A stretch of DNA of 58,348 nucleotides from CAZBWS01 sp964495705 (GTDB lineage: Bacteria; Pseudomonadota; Gammaproteobacteria; HTCC5015), in contig CAZBWS010000008.1 in NCBI GenBank assembly GCA_964495705.1, positions 1-58,348 of the forward strand, in the 5' to 3' direction. The position numbers and the translations under genes were made by a program. Of the stretch, positions 44,296 to 53,032 are shown piece by piece. Position 1 is the first letter of the stretch. The number at the start of each line of letters is the position of its first letter. Below the pieces are notes generated by a model, which saw only the letters and a list, made by a program, of their open reading frames with translations, did not search any database and was not told the origin of the DNA.

Positions 44296-45354
44296 ATGTT
44301 AGCCAAGTTATTTAATCGAGCGCCCAAGGTGGCCCCCAAAGTGAATATTCAACCTGCGGGAATTGATCTGGATGTTGAAGGTAAAAACACTATTTTACAA
44401 ACAGCCCTAGAGCAGGGGGTCGCCTTTCCGCACAATTGTCGCGTGGGTGGGTGCGGGGCTTGTAAGTGCAAGCTTGTTGGCGGTAGGGTGAAAGAGATGA
44501 CTGATAAATCTTATCTACTCAGTGCCGAAGAAATGCAGAGTGGTTATATTTTAGCTTGTCAGTCTGTGCCTCTAACAAACGTGGTAATAGACGCACCGAA
44601 TGTGGTTGCAGAGGGTGAGGCTGTACCCGTTAAAAAGGTAAGTGGAAAGATTGCAGGTTTAAAAAATCTTAACCACGATATTATTGAGTTGACTATCGCC
44701 TTGGACGACACGGTTGAGTACAAGGCTGGGCAGTATGCGGATGTATCAGTGCCTGGTGTTATTGAGGAGGCGCGCAGTTACTCTTTTGCCATGGCTAACC
44801 GAGGCCGCCCGATGAAGCTGGCTCGCTTTCATGTACGCCTAGTGCCTGGTGGTGAGTTTACACAGTGGCTGCACAATGAAGCAGCGGCGGGGCAATCCAT
44901 TGAATTAGAGGCTTCCTTCGGTGACTTCTATATGCGCTCCTCAGATGCGCCTATATTATGCGTGGCGGGTGGCAGTGGTATGGCGCCGATTAAAGCGCTG
45001 TTAGAGCAGGCCAGCCACGATGAGTTGAACCGTGACGTCACTTACTTTTTTGGAGCGCGCACCCAAGCCGACCTATATGCTTTGACGGAGATGGAAAAAA
45101 TCGCCACAAAGTGGCGTGCGCGCTTTGAATTTATCCCTGTACTCTCAGATGAGCCTGAAGAGAGTGACTGGCAGGGCTTGCGTGGTTTTGTTACAGAGCA
45201 TATTAGCGCCTTGGGTGATCGCCTAGAAGATCACCATGTGTATATGTGTGGCCCGCCACCGATGTTAGATGCGGCTATTGATGTCTGCAAACAGGGCCGC
45301 ATAGCGGCCAAGCATATTCACTTTGATAAGTTTTTAGATAAGAGTTCAAAGTAG
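44296..45354 (+). CDS. Ferredoxin-NAD(P)H reductase, XylA-like electron donor
   Basis: The start at ATG 44296 is preferred to an upstream TTG at 44278. The 352-residue protein has an N-terminal plant-type 2Fe-2S ferredoxin (Cys48, Cys53, Cys56, Cys88), an FAD domain (EEARSYSFAMANRG) and an NAD(P) domain (LCVAGGSGMAPIKALLEQ, MCGPPPMLDAAI). This is the layout of XylA and of phenol/methane monooxygenase reductases. It follows the hydroxylase by 27 bp and probably passes electrons to it. A single repeated word and a strong terminator follow. Confidence 0.9.
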   Translation: MLAKLFNRAPKVAPKVNIQPAGIDLDVEGKNTILQTALEQGVAFPHNCRVGGCGACKCKLVGGRVKEMTDKSYLLSAEEMQSGYILACQSVPLTNVVIDAPNVVAEGEAVPVKKVSGKIAGLKNLNHDIIELTIALDDTVEYKAGQYADVSVPGVIEEARSYSFAMANRGRPMKLARFHVRLVPGGEFTQWLHNEAAAGQSIELEASFGDFYMRSSDAPILCVAGGSGMAPIKALLEQASHDELNRDVTYFFGARTQADLYALTEMEKIATKWRARFEFIPVLSDEPEESDWQGLRGFVTEHISALGDRLEDHHVYMCGPPPMLDAAIDVCKQGRIAAKHIHFDKFLDKSSK

Positions 45355-45386
45355 TCATTCAACGGCCTATCCGCATAGCCTTCAAT

Positions 45387-45425
45387 ACACAAAAAAGCCG
45401 CACTGAGAGTGCGGCTTTTTTGTGT
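45387..45425. terminator. Strong terminator after the hydroxylase-reductase operon
   Basis: An 18-bp perfect stem (ACACAAAAAAGCCGCACT with its complement at 45408-45425) closes a GAG loop, with T run. The spacer 45355-45763 (409 bp) also holds one exact word (45368) and the palindrome at 45543; a 78-codon frame inside it looks spurious. Confidence 0.92.
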
Positions 45426-45542
45426 CTGAAAAATCCTCGGTAAGGCGAGTAGTTGTCATATAACGGTAATGCTTAAAGCTCTTGCTGAAAATAAGTGTGC
45501 AAATGTCCACTTTTTTTATTTCTTAAGCAAGTTTTTACAAGA

Positions 45543-45567
45543 ACTATGCGACAGTATGTCGCATAGT
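45543..45567. promoter_or_regulatory. 25-bp operator-like palindrome before the haem peroxidase
   Basis: ACTATGCGAC and GTCGCATAGT are perfect 10-bp arms around AGTAT, with an extra GCGACG half-copy just right. It lies about 200 bp before the peroxidase ATG in a non-coding stretch. There is no T run, so a protein-binding site is more likely than a terminator. The regulator is unknown. Confidence 0.55.
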
Positions 45568-45763
45568 GCGACGAATTCTATTGAAAAGAGCAGCGATAAA
45601 GCACTTATCGCCATTTTATTACAGTTTGTCTTTGTTGGTTTTTGTAGACAATTGTTCTTTTTTTGGAGTTTGTTACTAATGAAAAGGCCGTTAAGCAAGT
45701 GTTGAGATGCTTAGAGCCAAGATAACTTAAATTTTTAATTGTTTAGCGACATAAGGGGAAAGA

Positions 45764-48520
45764 ATGAATACTATATGGGTAACATGGCCAGGCTTAGTTA
45801 AGCTAGGGTCACTAGGAATATTGGTTGGCTTATTAACGTTGGCCGTTGAAAGACAAGAACTATTTGATAACAATCTTTTTGATTTTGAGCGATGGTCTGA
45901 ATACAACGCCGATATCATCTGTGATGAACGCAGTTTAATCGCACGTACGGAAGACGGCACCTGTAATACCTTGGACAACCCTGCTGAGGGTTCGGTAATG
46001 CGCCGCTTTGGACGCAACGTCAACCTAGATGCTGCACATGGCGAGACCGAAGCCGATACATTACTAATCCCTAACCCTAGGGATGTTAGTAACTCTCTTA
46101 TGGCACGTGACGAGTTCAAGCCTGCAACCAGCGTTAATGCGATTGCCGCAGCTTGGATTCAATTCATGGTGCATGACTGGGTTGACCACGGGCCGAATGC
46201 AGTGGATGACCCTATCGAGTTCGACTTGCCTCCAGGCGATGTGCTGGGCAGTGGCACCATGCAAGTGCGGCGCACTAAGCCGGACCCTACACGCACGCCA
46301 GAGGAAGCGGGTTTGCCCGCAAGCTATAGAAACCACAATACACACTGGTGGGATGGTTCACAACTCTATGGCAGCAGCAAGGAAACGTCTGACAGTGTAC
46401 GTTCGTTTGTTGACGGTAAGCTGACGGTCAACCAGGATGGTACTTTGCCAACGGGCTTCTTCGGTGGAGCACCGATTACGGGCTTTAACGATAACTGGTG
46501 GGTGGGCCTTGGCATGCTGCATCAAATGTTTGTTGCTGAGCACAATGCCATTGCGGATATGTTGAAAAGCAATAATCCAAACCAGTCGGATCAGTGGTTG
46601 TATGACAAGGCCCGTCTAATCAACGCGGCTTTGATGGCTAAAATCCACACGGTTGAATGGACGCCTGCGATTATTGCTAATCCTATCAGCGAGCGTGCTA
46701 TGTATGCTAACTGGTGGGGCTTGCTGGGCGACCGTGAAGGGCGCGACAAGTACCAAGATGAAGTTCAACAATTAGCTGAAGACTTGGCTAAAAAAGATTC
46801 TTTTGTAAAGACGATCTTCGGTCTAGATCCTATGTTGAAAGACAAGCTCGATGATACCGCTTTCATTGAGCATGCCATTGGCGGTTTAGTGGGCTCGCGT
46901 CAAGCGGATAATGCCGGAGTGCCTTATACCCTAACAGAAGAGTTTACGGCGGTGTACCGTATGCATCCCTTGATGCGTGACAATGTAGAAATCTATGACA
47001 TTGGCTCTAATGTTGTCTCTGATATTATTGCGATTGAAGATACGCGTGATGGCGAGTCTAACGACATCATTACTGCACAGGGCATTGATCGCCTTTGGTA
47101 TTCATTTGGTGTGACTAACCCCGGTGCTTTAACACTGAATAACTACCCTCAGTTCTTGCGTAACTTATCAGTACCTTTTGTCGGTGAAATTGACTTGGCC
47201 GCTATCGATATCATTCGTGATCGTGAGCGTGGTGTGCCGCGTTATAACGAGTTCCGCCGTCAAATTGGATTGAACCCTATCAATACTTTTGAAGACCTCA
47301 CTACAGACCCAGCAGCGCTGTCTGAGCTAAGGCGCTTGTATGATAATGATGTTGAAAAAATTGATGCGCTGGTTGGTCAGTTAGCTGAAACCGTACGTCC
47401 AGAGGGCTTTGCCTTTGGCGAAACAGCATTCCAAATCTTCATTATGAATGCCTCTCGTCGCTTGATTACCGACCGTTTCTATACCAGCGATTACTCACCT
47501 GAAATGTATACGCCAGAAGGTTACGACTGGGTAGAAAACAACACGATGGTTGACGTACTTCGCCGCCACAATGTTGAGTTAGAAGGAAGTTTGGTGGGTG
47601 TTGATAATGCCTTTAAGCCTTGGGGTTTGAATATCCCTGACGACTATCAGTCTTGGGATGCCTGTCAGAAGCAAGAGCATCTATGGGTGAATGGTGCATT
47701 GCGTACAGAATTTGATAATGATGCAATGCCAGCCTTAGAAGAGATCGACGTACTAGGTTTATTGAATAAAATTCTGTGGAGCAAGGTAAATGATGACATG
47801 GATGCAACGCCTCCAGGTTATACCAAACCGTTGCACGCACATGGTGTTATGGCGCCCGTCAGCTTTACGCCAAGTGCAGGTACGCCTTATACCGGTTTAT
47901 TCAAAGGTTCTAACTGCGGTTTGTTACGCTTATCAGTAACAGGTGATCCTGCGGACAGAGGCTTTGCACCGGGCTTGGCGTGGAAAGCATTTGTTGATGG
48001 TCAGCCTTCACAAAACGTATCAGCGCTTTACACTTTGTCAGGGCAGGGCGATAACCATAACTTCTTTGCCAATGAGCTATCTCAATACGTTTCACCTGAA
48101 GCGAATGAGACGCTAGCGACTTCTGCCATATTCTCGGCAGTGACCAGCAAACCCACACGCTTGATGGTAGATGCGATCGCTGAGGTTAATCAAGATGGCT
48201 CTTATGTCAGTAATGCCAATGCACCTACACAAATATACTTTGTGCCAACGGCTCAGTTGAAGAATCAGTTTTCGACGTCAGCACACGACTTCCGTCAAGA
48301 CTTAGTGACACTGCCTGCAGGTACGAAAGTCTATGATGTGTATGGTACGTCCCAGTCGATTAAGTACTCTTTCTGGCCTTGGCTAAATAAGCGTTACGCT
48401 GAACAGCGCCGCGATAGCGCGAAGAAGATTGGTGAGCTGCGTATCAGCGAAGCCATGACAGCATCTGCCTTTGGCGATACCGGTGTGTTCTTTAAGCACC
48501 AGCGCTATGAAGATCGCTAG
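45764..48520 (+). CDS. Animal-type haem peroxidase / dioxygenase family protein
   Basis: The 918-residue protein has an N-terminal hydrophobic segment (residues 8-28) and then an animal haem peroxidase domain. Visible are the distal region AAWIQFMVHDWVDHGPN (His137 candidate), THWWDGSQLYGSS, GLGMLHQMFVAEHNAIADML, TEEFTAVYRMHPLMRDN (candidate proximal His) and RDRERGVPRYNEFRRQIGL. The family includes peroxinectins, prostaglandin synthases and plant alpha-dioxygenases; bacterial members oxidise fatty acids or halides. About 300 C-terminal residues have no recognised domain. A good ribosome site (AAGGGGAAAG) fixes the start. It stands alone between two terminators. Confidence 0.87.
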   Translation: MNTIWVTWPGLVKLGSLGILVGLLTLAVERQELFDNNLFDFERWSEYNADIICDERSLIARTEDGTCNTLDNPAEGSVMRRFGRNVNLDAAHGETEADTLLIPNPRDVSNSLMARDEFKPATSVNAIAAAWIQFMVHDWVDHGPNAVDDPIEFDLPPGDVLGSGTMQVRRTKPDPTRTPEEAGLPASYRNHNTHWWDGSQLYGSSKETSDSVRSFVDGKLTVNQDGTLPTGFFGGAPITGFNDNWWVGLGMLHQMFVAEHNAIADMLKSNNPNQSDQWLYDKARLINAALMAKIHTVEWTPAIIANPISERAMYANWWGLLGDREGRDKYQDEVQQLAEDLAKKDSFVKTIFGLDPMLKDKLDDTAFIEHAIGGLVGSRQADNAGVPYTLTEEFTAVYRMHPLMRDNVEIYDIGSNVVSDIIAIEDTRDGESNDIITAQGIDRLWYSFGVTNPGALTLNNYPQFLRNLSVPFVGEIDLAAIDIIRDRERGVPRYNEFRRQIGLNPINTFEDLTTDPAALSELRRLYDNDVEKIDALVGQLAETVRPEGFAFGETAFQIFIMNASRRLITDRFYTSDYSPEMYTPEGYDWVENNTMVDVLRRHNVELEGSLVGVDNAFKPWGLNIPDDYQSWDACQKQEHLWVNGALRTEFDNDAMPALEEIDVLGLLNKILWSKVNDDMDATPPGYTKPLHAHGVMAPVSFTPSAGTPYTGLFKGSNCGLLRLSVTGDPADRGFAPGLAWKAFVDGQPSQNVSALYTLSGQGDNHNFFANELSQYVSPEANETLATSAIFSAVTSKPTRLMVDAIAEVNQDGSYVSNANAPTQIYFVPTAQLKNQFSTSAHDFRQDLVTLPAGTKVYDVYGTSQSIKYSFWPWLNKRYAEQRRDSAKKIGELRISEAMTASAFGDTGVFFKHQRYEDR

Positions 48521-48556
48521 TATGTAATTACCCATGTTTCACTTGTAGTACGTATT

Positions 48557-48586
48557 AGCCTGCTCTCTTTGAGCAGGCTTTTTTTA
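48557..48586 (+). terminator. Terminator after the haem peroxidase
   Basis: AGCCTGCTC and GAGCAGGCT form a 9-bp stem with loop TCTTT, followed by seven T residues, 36 bp after the stop. Confidence 0.92.
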
Positions 48587-48608
48587 TGCTGGGCTTATCG
48601 AGCTGGTT

Positions 48609-49666
48609 TTAATAAATCTTCGCATTACCCTCTGGACGCGCCCTAAATCGTTTATAACACCAGTTATACTGTTCGGGCTGAATAGATATGATGTGTTCAT
48701 GAGCCTTGGTTAAGGCGGCTGTCGATGTGTTGATGTCGGAGGAATAAATGTCGTCGCCTAGTTCAAAAAACTTTAGGACATAGCCTTCGCCTTTCGGTAA
48801 ACGCAAGAAGGTGCTGCCAATGGCTTTGGCGCCGGTTTTTTGTAAAATATCTTGGGTTAGTACAGAGCTTAAGGCTTGCTGCCCAAAGAAGGGGGCAAAG
48901 CAACCGTGCTTGCGATCAGGTTCTTGGTCGGCACCTACCGCCGCTACGCCGCCTTGAGCAATTAGCTGATACATATGCGTTAAGCCTTCGCGTGTGCAGG
49001 GGGCGACTACGCCACCAGAGCGCCCGCGACTTTTATGNNNNNNNNNNNNNNNNNNNNNNNNNNNNNNNNNNNNNNNNNNNNNNNNNNNNNNNNNNNNNNN
49101 NNNNNNNNNNNNNNNNNNNNNNNNNNNNNNNNNNNNNAGCCTTCGCGTGTGCAGGGGGCGACTACGCCACCAGAGCGCCCGCGACTTTTATGCAGTAAAT
49201 TGTCGAAATCTTCTATTCCAGTGTCTTTAACCAGGGCGACACCATTTTTATAGTTGTAGCCAACATAAGCTGGGTACATTTCCCAGTTGCCAAAATGTGC
49301 CAGCACTAATACCACACCACGCCCTTCGGCGACGCTGGCTTTGACGAGCTCTTCGTTTTCTATGCGGCGTACTTTTTTGGCGATCACAGGGTATTTATGC
49401 GCCCACACCCAGGTGGATTCGATCATACAGATAGAGGTGTTTATCAAGCTTTTTTTCGCCATGTGCTGCTGTTCTTCAGGGCTTAGTTGAGGGAAACAAA
49501 GCTGAATGTTAGCTAGGCATATTCGTCGCTCTCGTTTGCCTACTTGCCAGTATAGTAAGCCGATCAGGTAACCCAATAGGGTTAGGAGTCGCAGGGGTAG
49601 AAGGCCCATGGTACGGATTAGCGCACAGCCGAGTAAGTATAATAGTTTCATCGTCGTAGAGGTCAC
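48609..49666 (-). CDS. LpxL/HtrB-family lipid A acyltransferase, interrupted by assembly gap
   Basis: The two halves flank a run of Ns. Removing 155 bp (the Ns plus one copy of a duplicated 55-bp flank) restores one open frame of 300 residues, the usual length. The N-terminal half has a membrane helix and the active-site motif AHFGNWEM (HX4E), and the join reads ...GVVAPCTREGLTHMYQLIAQG.... The C-terminal half holds GADQEPDRKHGCFAPFFGQQA and ends at RARPEGNAKIY. It transfers a secondary acyl chain onto lipid A at the inner membrane. The acyl specificity is unknown. Confidence 0.88.
49038..49137. other. 100-N assembly gap with duplicated flanks
   Basis: Exactly 100 Ns are flanked by identical 55-bp sequences (48983-49037 and 49138-49192). 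This is the pattern of two contigs with unmerged overlapping ends joined by a standard spacer. It is not a biological repeat. Confidence 0.95.
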
Positions 49667-49727
49667 CTATAAGAATGGGGCAGCCTAGCACGCTTATACT
49701 ACGATGATATGTGTATTTAGATTAATT

Positions 49728-49754
49728 TGCGGATAGCCAGCGAGGCTATCCGCA
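49728..49754. terminator. Inverted word pair after the sterol-desaturase family gene
   Basis: TGCGGATAGCC (49728-49738) and GGCTATCCGCA (49744-49754) are a perfect 11-bp stem with a 5-nt loop. It begins 6 bp after the stop of the minus-strand gene at 49761 and lies before the acyltransferase gene. Confidence 0.75.
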
Positions 49755-49760
49755 TAGGCG

Positions 49761-50639
49761 CTAGGATTCTTTACCGTCTTGAATTGCTTGTTCAGGCTGC
49801 CATTCGGGGGGCATCCATAAATGTTTGATACCTTGGCGAATGGTTTTGCTGTTATCAAAGGCGTCGGCAAACATATCTCGCCATTCATGAATACTTAGCT
49901 CAAGGGGGTCATGGGTATGCAGTTGGCGAGTGATGCCGAACTCACAGGGAATGTCATCGCGCTCCTCTACAAAGGTCCCAAATAACTTGTCCCAGATGAT
50001 CAATGTTCCCGCATAATTTTTGTCGATGTACTCGGGGTTGCGAGCGTGGTGTACGCGATGGTGTGAAGGCGTGTTCAATACTAGCTCTAGCAGGCCCAGT
50101 TTCTTGACGACTTGGGTGTGAATGAAGAACTGGTAAGCCAGACTCAGCATCACAGACCCGACCACGGTCATGGGGTGGAAGCCTAATACTATCAGCGGCA
50201 GCCAAAACACCCACATACCCGAAATAGGGTAGGTGAAGCTTTGACGGAATGCGGTGCTGAGGTTTAAGTTTTCCGAAGAGTGATGCACTACGTGTGAAGA
50301 CCACATCCAGCGGATGCGGTGGCTGGCGCGGTGAAACCAGTAGTAGCAGAAGTCCTGCAGCACAAATATCAAAGCAAAGGCCCACCAGGTGTTCGGTATT
50401 TTGAATAGACTGAAATCAAATAAGCTGTAGTAAATACTGATAACTACAAGGGCCGCAATACCGTCACCAACCTCATGGAACAACGCTAAAAAAGCGTTAG
50501 ATAAGGTGTCTTTTATCGAGTACTGGGCGCTGTCGGGGAACTCTGCGGCACGCTTGCTTAATACGCGCCACTCCCAGGCAATAAATAAAAAGAAAATTGG
50601 TGCACAGTAAAGCAATATAAATTGCGGTTGGAATTCCAT
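49761..50639 (-). CDS. Sterol desaturase / fatty acid hydroxylase family protein
   Basis: The 292-residue membrane protein has the His-rich motifs of the family: FHRASH, WSSHVVHHSSENLNLS and SHHRVHHARNPEYIDKNYAG. These bind a diiron centre. About five hydrophobic helices precede and separate them. Bacterial relatives hydroxylate or desaturate lipids; the substrate is unknown. Only 38 bp separate its start from the divergent AraC regulator, which may control it. Confidence 0.87.
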   Translation of the reverse strand: MEFQPQFILLYCAPIFFLFIAWEWRVLSKRAAEFPDSAQYSIKDTLSNAFLALFHEVGDGIAALVVISIYYSLFDFSLFKIPNTWWAFALIFVLQDFCYYWFHRASHRIRWMWSSHVVHHSSENLNLSTAFRQSFTYPISGMWVFWLPLIVLGFHPMTVVGSVMLSLAYQFFIHTQVVKKLGLLELVLNTPSHHRVHHARNPEYIDKNYAGTLIIWDKLFGTFVEERDDIPCEFGITRQLHTHDPLELSIHEWRDMFADAFDNSKTIRQGIKHLWMPPEWQPEQAIQDGKES

Positions 50640-50677
50640 AATAGTCGCCTTTGTAATAGATTATGATGCAATAATGC

Positions 50678-51769
50678 ATGACACAGCCTCTGACTGATAG
50701 ACGCGAAACGACAGGAAAATTGTTAGATTATGACAGCGCAAGTCACTACCTTCGAGATTACTGCTCTATGAGTGGCTCGGTTTCCGCTAATTACTTGCGT
50801 GGCATTGGTGAGTATTTACTACAGCGTGAGCTAGACGCTGATGCTTTTTGGGCGGGCTTTGGCCTCAATGCGGATATGCTGGAAGAGCCTAGTAGACGCA
50901 TTCCTATTGAAATATATCAGTCCATGTTGCAGCAGGCGGCTGAGCTGGCTCAAGACGCTAGTGCTGCTTTGCATATCGGTGAATGTATTAAGCCTGGCCA
51001 ATATGGTGTCTTGGGCTATTCTGTGATGAGTTGCAAAACTGCTCAGCAAGCATTCGACCGCCATATGCGCTATGAGAATCTAGTATCAGATCGTTCTATA
51101 TCAACCTACCATTTTGAGAATGATCATGTTCGCCTAAGCTGGGATACCGGCGATTTGCCCGTTGATAGGGCAATGGCGGAGGAAAATATTGCCAGCTGGA
51201 TAACATTTACCCGTTGGGTGACAGGGCAAAGCCTGAGTCCTTCAGTGATCAAATTTACCCACTCCGAACCTGAAGACCTTACTGAATATCGCCGCATTTT
51301 TGGCTGTGAACTGTTGTTCTCTCAGACGATGGTAGAGGTTATCTTCCCTAGCAGCTATATGGATATGCCAATCATTCAGCACGACCCTGTCATGCGAGAA
51401 ATGATGGACGCCTATGCGGATCGCTTGCTAAATGAGCTTTCCCAGTGTGATGTATTTATCGCCCAAATCCGCAAGTTGATGATAGAGGCTATGACCGAAG
51501 GCGACCTGTCTTTAGATGTCATTGCAGCGCAGGTGGCGCTAACACCGCGCACGCTACAGCGCCGACTGAGCGAGCAAGATGAAAGCTTTAAGGGCTTGTT
51601 AGACAAGGTTCGTAAAGAGCTGGCGCTGACCTATATTAATCAGCCCTTTATAGACTTAGCGGAGTTGGCTTACCTGTTGGGCTTCTCGGATCAAACGGCG
51701 TTTCAAAGGGCGTTTAAGAAATGGACGGGGAGTTCGCCGGGAAAGTATCGAAAAGAAAATGCAGCTTAA
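50678..51769 (+). CDS. AraC family transcriptional regulator
   Basis: The 363-residue protein has the N-terminal Arabinose_bd-type domain of OruR/ArgR-like regulators (SVSANYLRGIGEYLLQRELDADAFWAGFGLN...QYGVLGYSVMSCKTAQQAF). The C-terminal AraC HTH shows LDVIAAQVALTPRTLQRRLSEQDESFKGLLDKVRKELA and DLAELAYLLGFSDQTAFQRAFKKWTGSSPGKYR. A later Met (about residue 31) is a possible start. It probably controls the divergent desaturase-family gene. The word at 50868 encodes Asn-Ala-Asp-Met-Leu. Confidence 0.9.
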   Translation: MTQPLTDRRETTGKLLDYDSASHYLRDYCSMSGSVSANYLRGIGEYLLQRELDADAFWAGFGLNADMLEEPSRRIPIEIYQSMLQQAAELAQDASAALHIGECIKPGQYGVLGYSVMSCKTAQQAFDRHMRYENLVSDRSISTYHFENDHVRLSWDTGDLPVDRAMAEENIASWITFTRWVTGQSLSPSVIKFTHSEPEDLTEYRRIFGCELLFSQTMVEVIFPSSYMDMPIIQHDPVMREMMDAYADRLLNELSQCDVFIAQIRKLMIEAMTEGDLSLDVIAAQVALTPRTLQRRLSEQDESFKGLLDKVRKELALTYINQPFIDLAELAYLLGFSDQTAFQRAFKKWTGSSPGKYRKENAA

Positions 51770-51771
51770 AC

Positions 51772-52086
51772 CTAATCCACAACCCGCTCAGTAATCGGTT
51801 CTTCCGCACTCTGTATCGTAATTTCTTTTTTATAGGTCGTTATCACATAGCGATTTTCACTGCCGCGAGTAATGGCGACAATGTCATCGAGATTTTCATC
51901 GTCAGGGGCATCTAGTAGACTTTCTTCGCTGTAGCTGCTGACGTCGACAAACACGATGCGCAGAAATGGGTCGGGCTTCTTCGGGTCTTTTACACACTCT
52001 ATGATTAATGCGCGGTCATCGATGTCGTAGATAAAGGTGTGGATGTAAGGTGAGCAGGTGCCGAGTAGTTCTTGGGAAATTTCCAT
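51772..52086 (-). CDS. Conserved-looking acidic protein, unknown function
   Basis: The 104-residue protein has no signal peptide, membrane helix or recognised motif. It is acidic with a beta-rich pattern (YIHTFIYDIDDRALIIECVKD, FLRIVFVDVSSYSEESLLD, NRYVITTYKKEITI). It ends 2 bp from the convergent AraC stop and has a terminator-bearing spacer on its upstream side. I make no functional call. Confidence 0.6.
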   Translation of the reverse strand: MEISQELLGTCSPYIHTFIYDIDDRALIIECVKDPKKPDPFLRIVFVDVSSYSEESLLDAPDDENLDDIVAITRGSENRYVITTYKKEITIQSAEEPITERVVD

Positions 52087-52128
52087 GGTGGTGCCTTTGT
52101 ATGATTGTGCCTATTATAACAGGCAAAA

Positions 52129-52155
52129 AAAAAGGAGCTACTCGAGCTCCTTTTT
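52129..52155 (-). terminator. Terminator after the OmpA-family gene
   Basis: AAAAAGGAGCT and AGCTCCTTTTT form an 11-bp stem with loop ACTCG, followed on the minus strand by further T residues. It lies 21 bp after the stop at 52177. Confidence 0.88.
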
Positions 52156-52176
52156 CTACCGTTGTGTATAGCGCGT

Positions 52177-52857
52177 TTACTGGGTGATAGGCAGTAAGGT
52201 GATTTCCACACGGCGGTTTTGCTCGCGACCAGCAGCGGTACTGTTGTCAGCGATAGGCTGGCCTTCACCAAGGCCGATCACTTCTAAGCGCTCGGCAAGT
52301 ACTTTTTGAGATTCTAGGTAAGTCGCAACAGACTGGGCACGTTTTTGCGAAAGCACCTGGTTGCTGCTGTCAGAGCCGGTGCTATCTGTATGGCCGGCAA
52401 CGGCAACGACGGTCTTGTCAAATTCGTCGATGACGATAGCTACTGAGTCTAATACATTGTAGAAGCCTGCATTGACGGAGGAATTACCTGTGGCAAAGGT
52501 GATATTACCTGGCATAACTAGGTTGATATTGTCACCGTCACGAACCACGCTCACGCCAGAGCCTTGTAGTTTTTCACGTAGCTTCTTTTCTTGTCTATCC
52601 ATGTAGTAGCCAATACCGCCGCCGATTAGCGCACCGCCGCCAGCCGCTTTAAGGATGCGATCTTTCTTTTGCTTGGAAGATGCGTTGCGGTTGTCGATAG
52701 CGGCGATCACAGCGGCAATACCCGCGCCTATGGCGGCGCCTTTGGTGGTGTTGTTAACTTTTTTTTCGCCAGTATACGCGTCAAAAGTAGTGCAGCCAGA
52801 TAAGCTAGCAACAGATAAAACGGTGCAAGCAGTTAGGGTAGCTAGAATTTTCTTCAT
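52177..52857 (-). CDS. OmpA-family lipoprotein with glycine zipper (YiaD-like)
   Basis: The 226-residue protein has a lipoprotein signal with lipobox LSG-Cys22, then a Gly/Ala-rich zipper (GAAIGAGIAAVIAAI, GGGALIGGGIGYYMD). A C-terminal OmpA peptidoglycan-binding domain follows (ITFATGNSSVNAGF, VAGHTDSTGSDSSNQVLSQKRAQSVATYL, GLGEGQPIADNSTAAGREQNRRVEI). It links outer membrane and cell wall. It is a single-gene unit. Confidence 0.92.
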   Translation of the reverse strand: MKKILATLTACTVLSVASLSGCTTFDAYTGEKKVNNTTKGAAIGAGIAAVIAAIDNRNASSKQKKDRILKAAGGGALIGGGIGYYMDRQEKKLREKLQGSGVSVVRDGDNINLVMPGNITFATGNSSVNAGFYNVLDSVAIVIDEFDKTVVAVAGHTDSTGSDSSNQVLSQKRAQSVATYLESQKVLAERLEVIGLGEGQPIADNSTAAGREQNRRVEITLLPITQ

Positions 52858-53032
52858 TGTATCCTCGTTATTATTGGGTCCGTGTAATGTTTATTCACAG
52901 CACGCTGAGAAGATAAACATTAATGCGTAATTGGTTTTAACCAGCCTTTAATCGTAGCAGAAAGACGACGTTTTGTGCGTGGATTGTCAAGCTGGACTGT
53001 AAAATAATGTAAAACGAGGTGTTGCAGGTGAG

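Noticed and set aside
45469..45705. 78-residue frame between reductase and peroxidase
   Set aside because: No ribosome site, odd composition, and it runs across the palindrome at 45543; the stretch looks regulatory.
48983..49192. Direct 55-bp repeat as a target-site duplication or mobile-element scar
   Set aside because: It flanks exactly 100 Ns, and removing one copy restores the gene frame; this is an assembly join.
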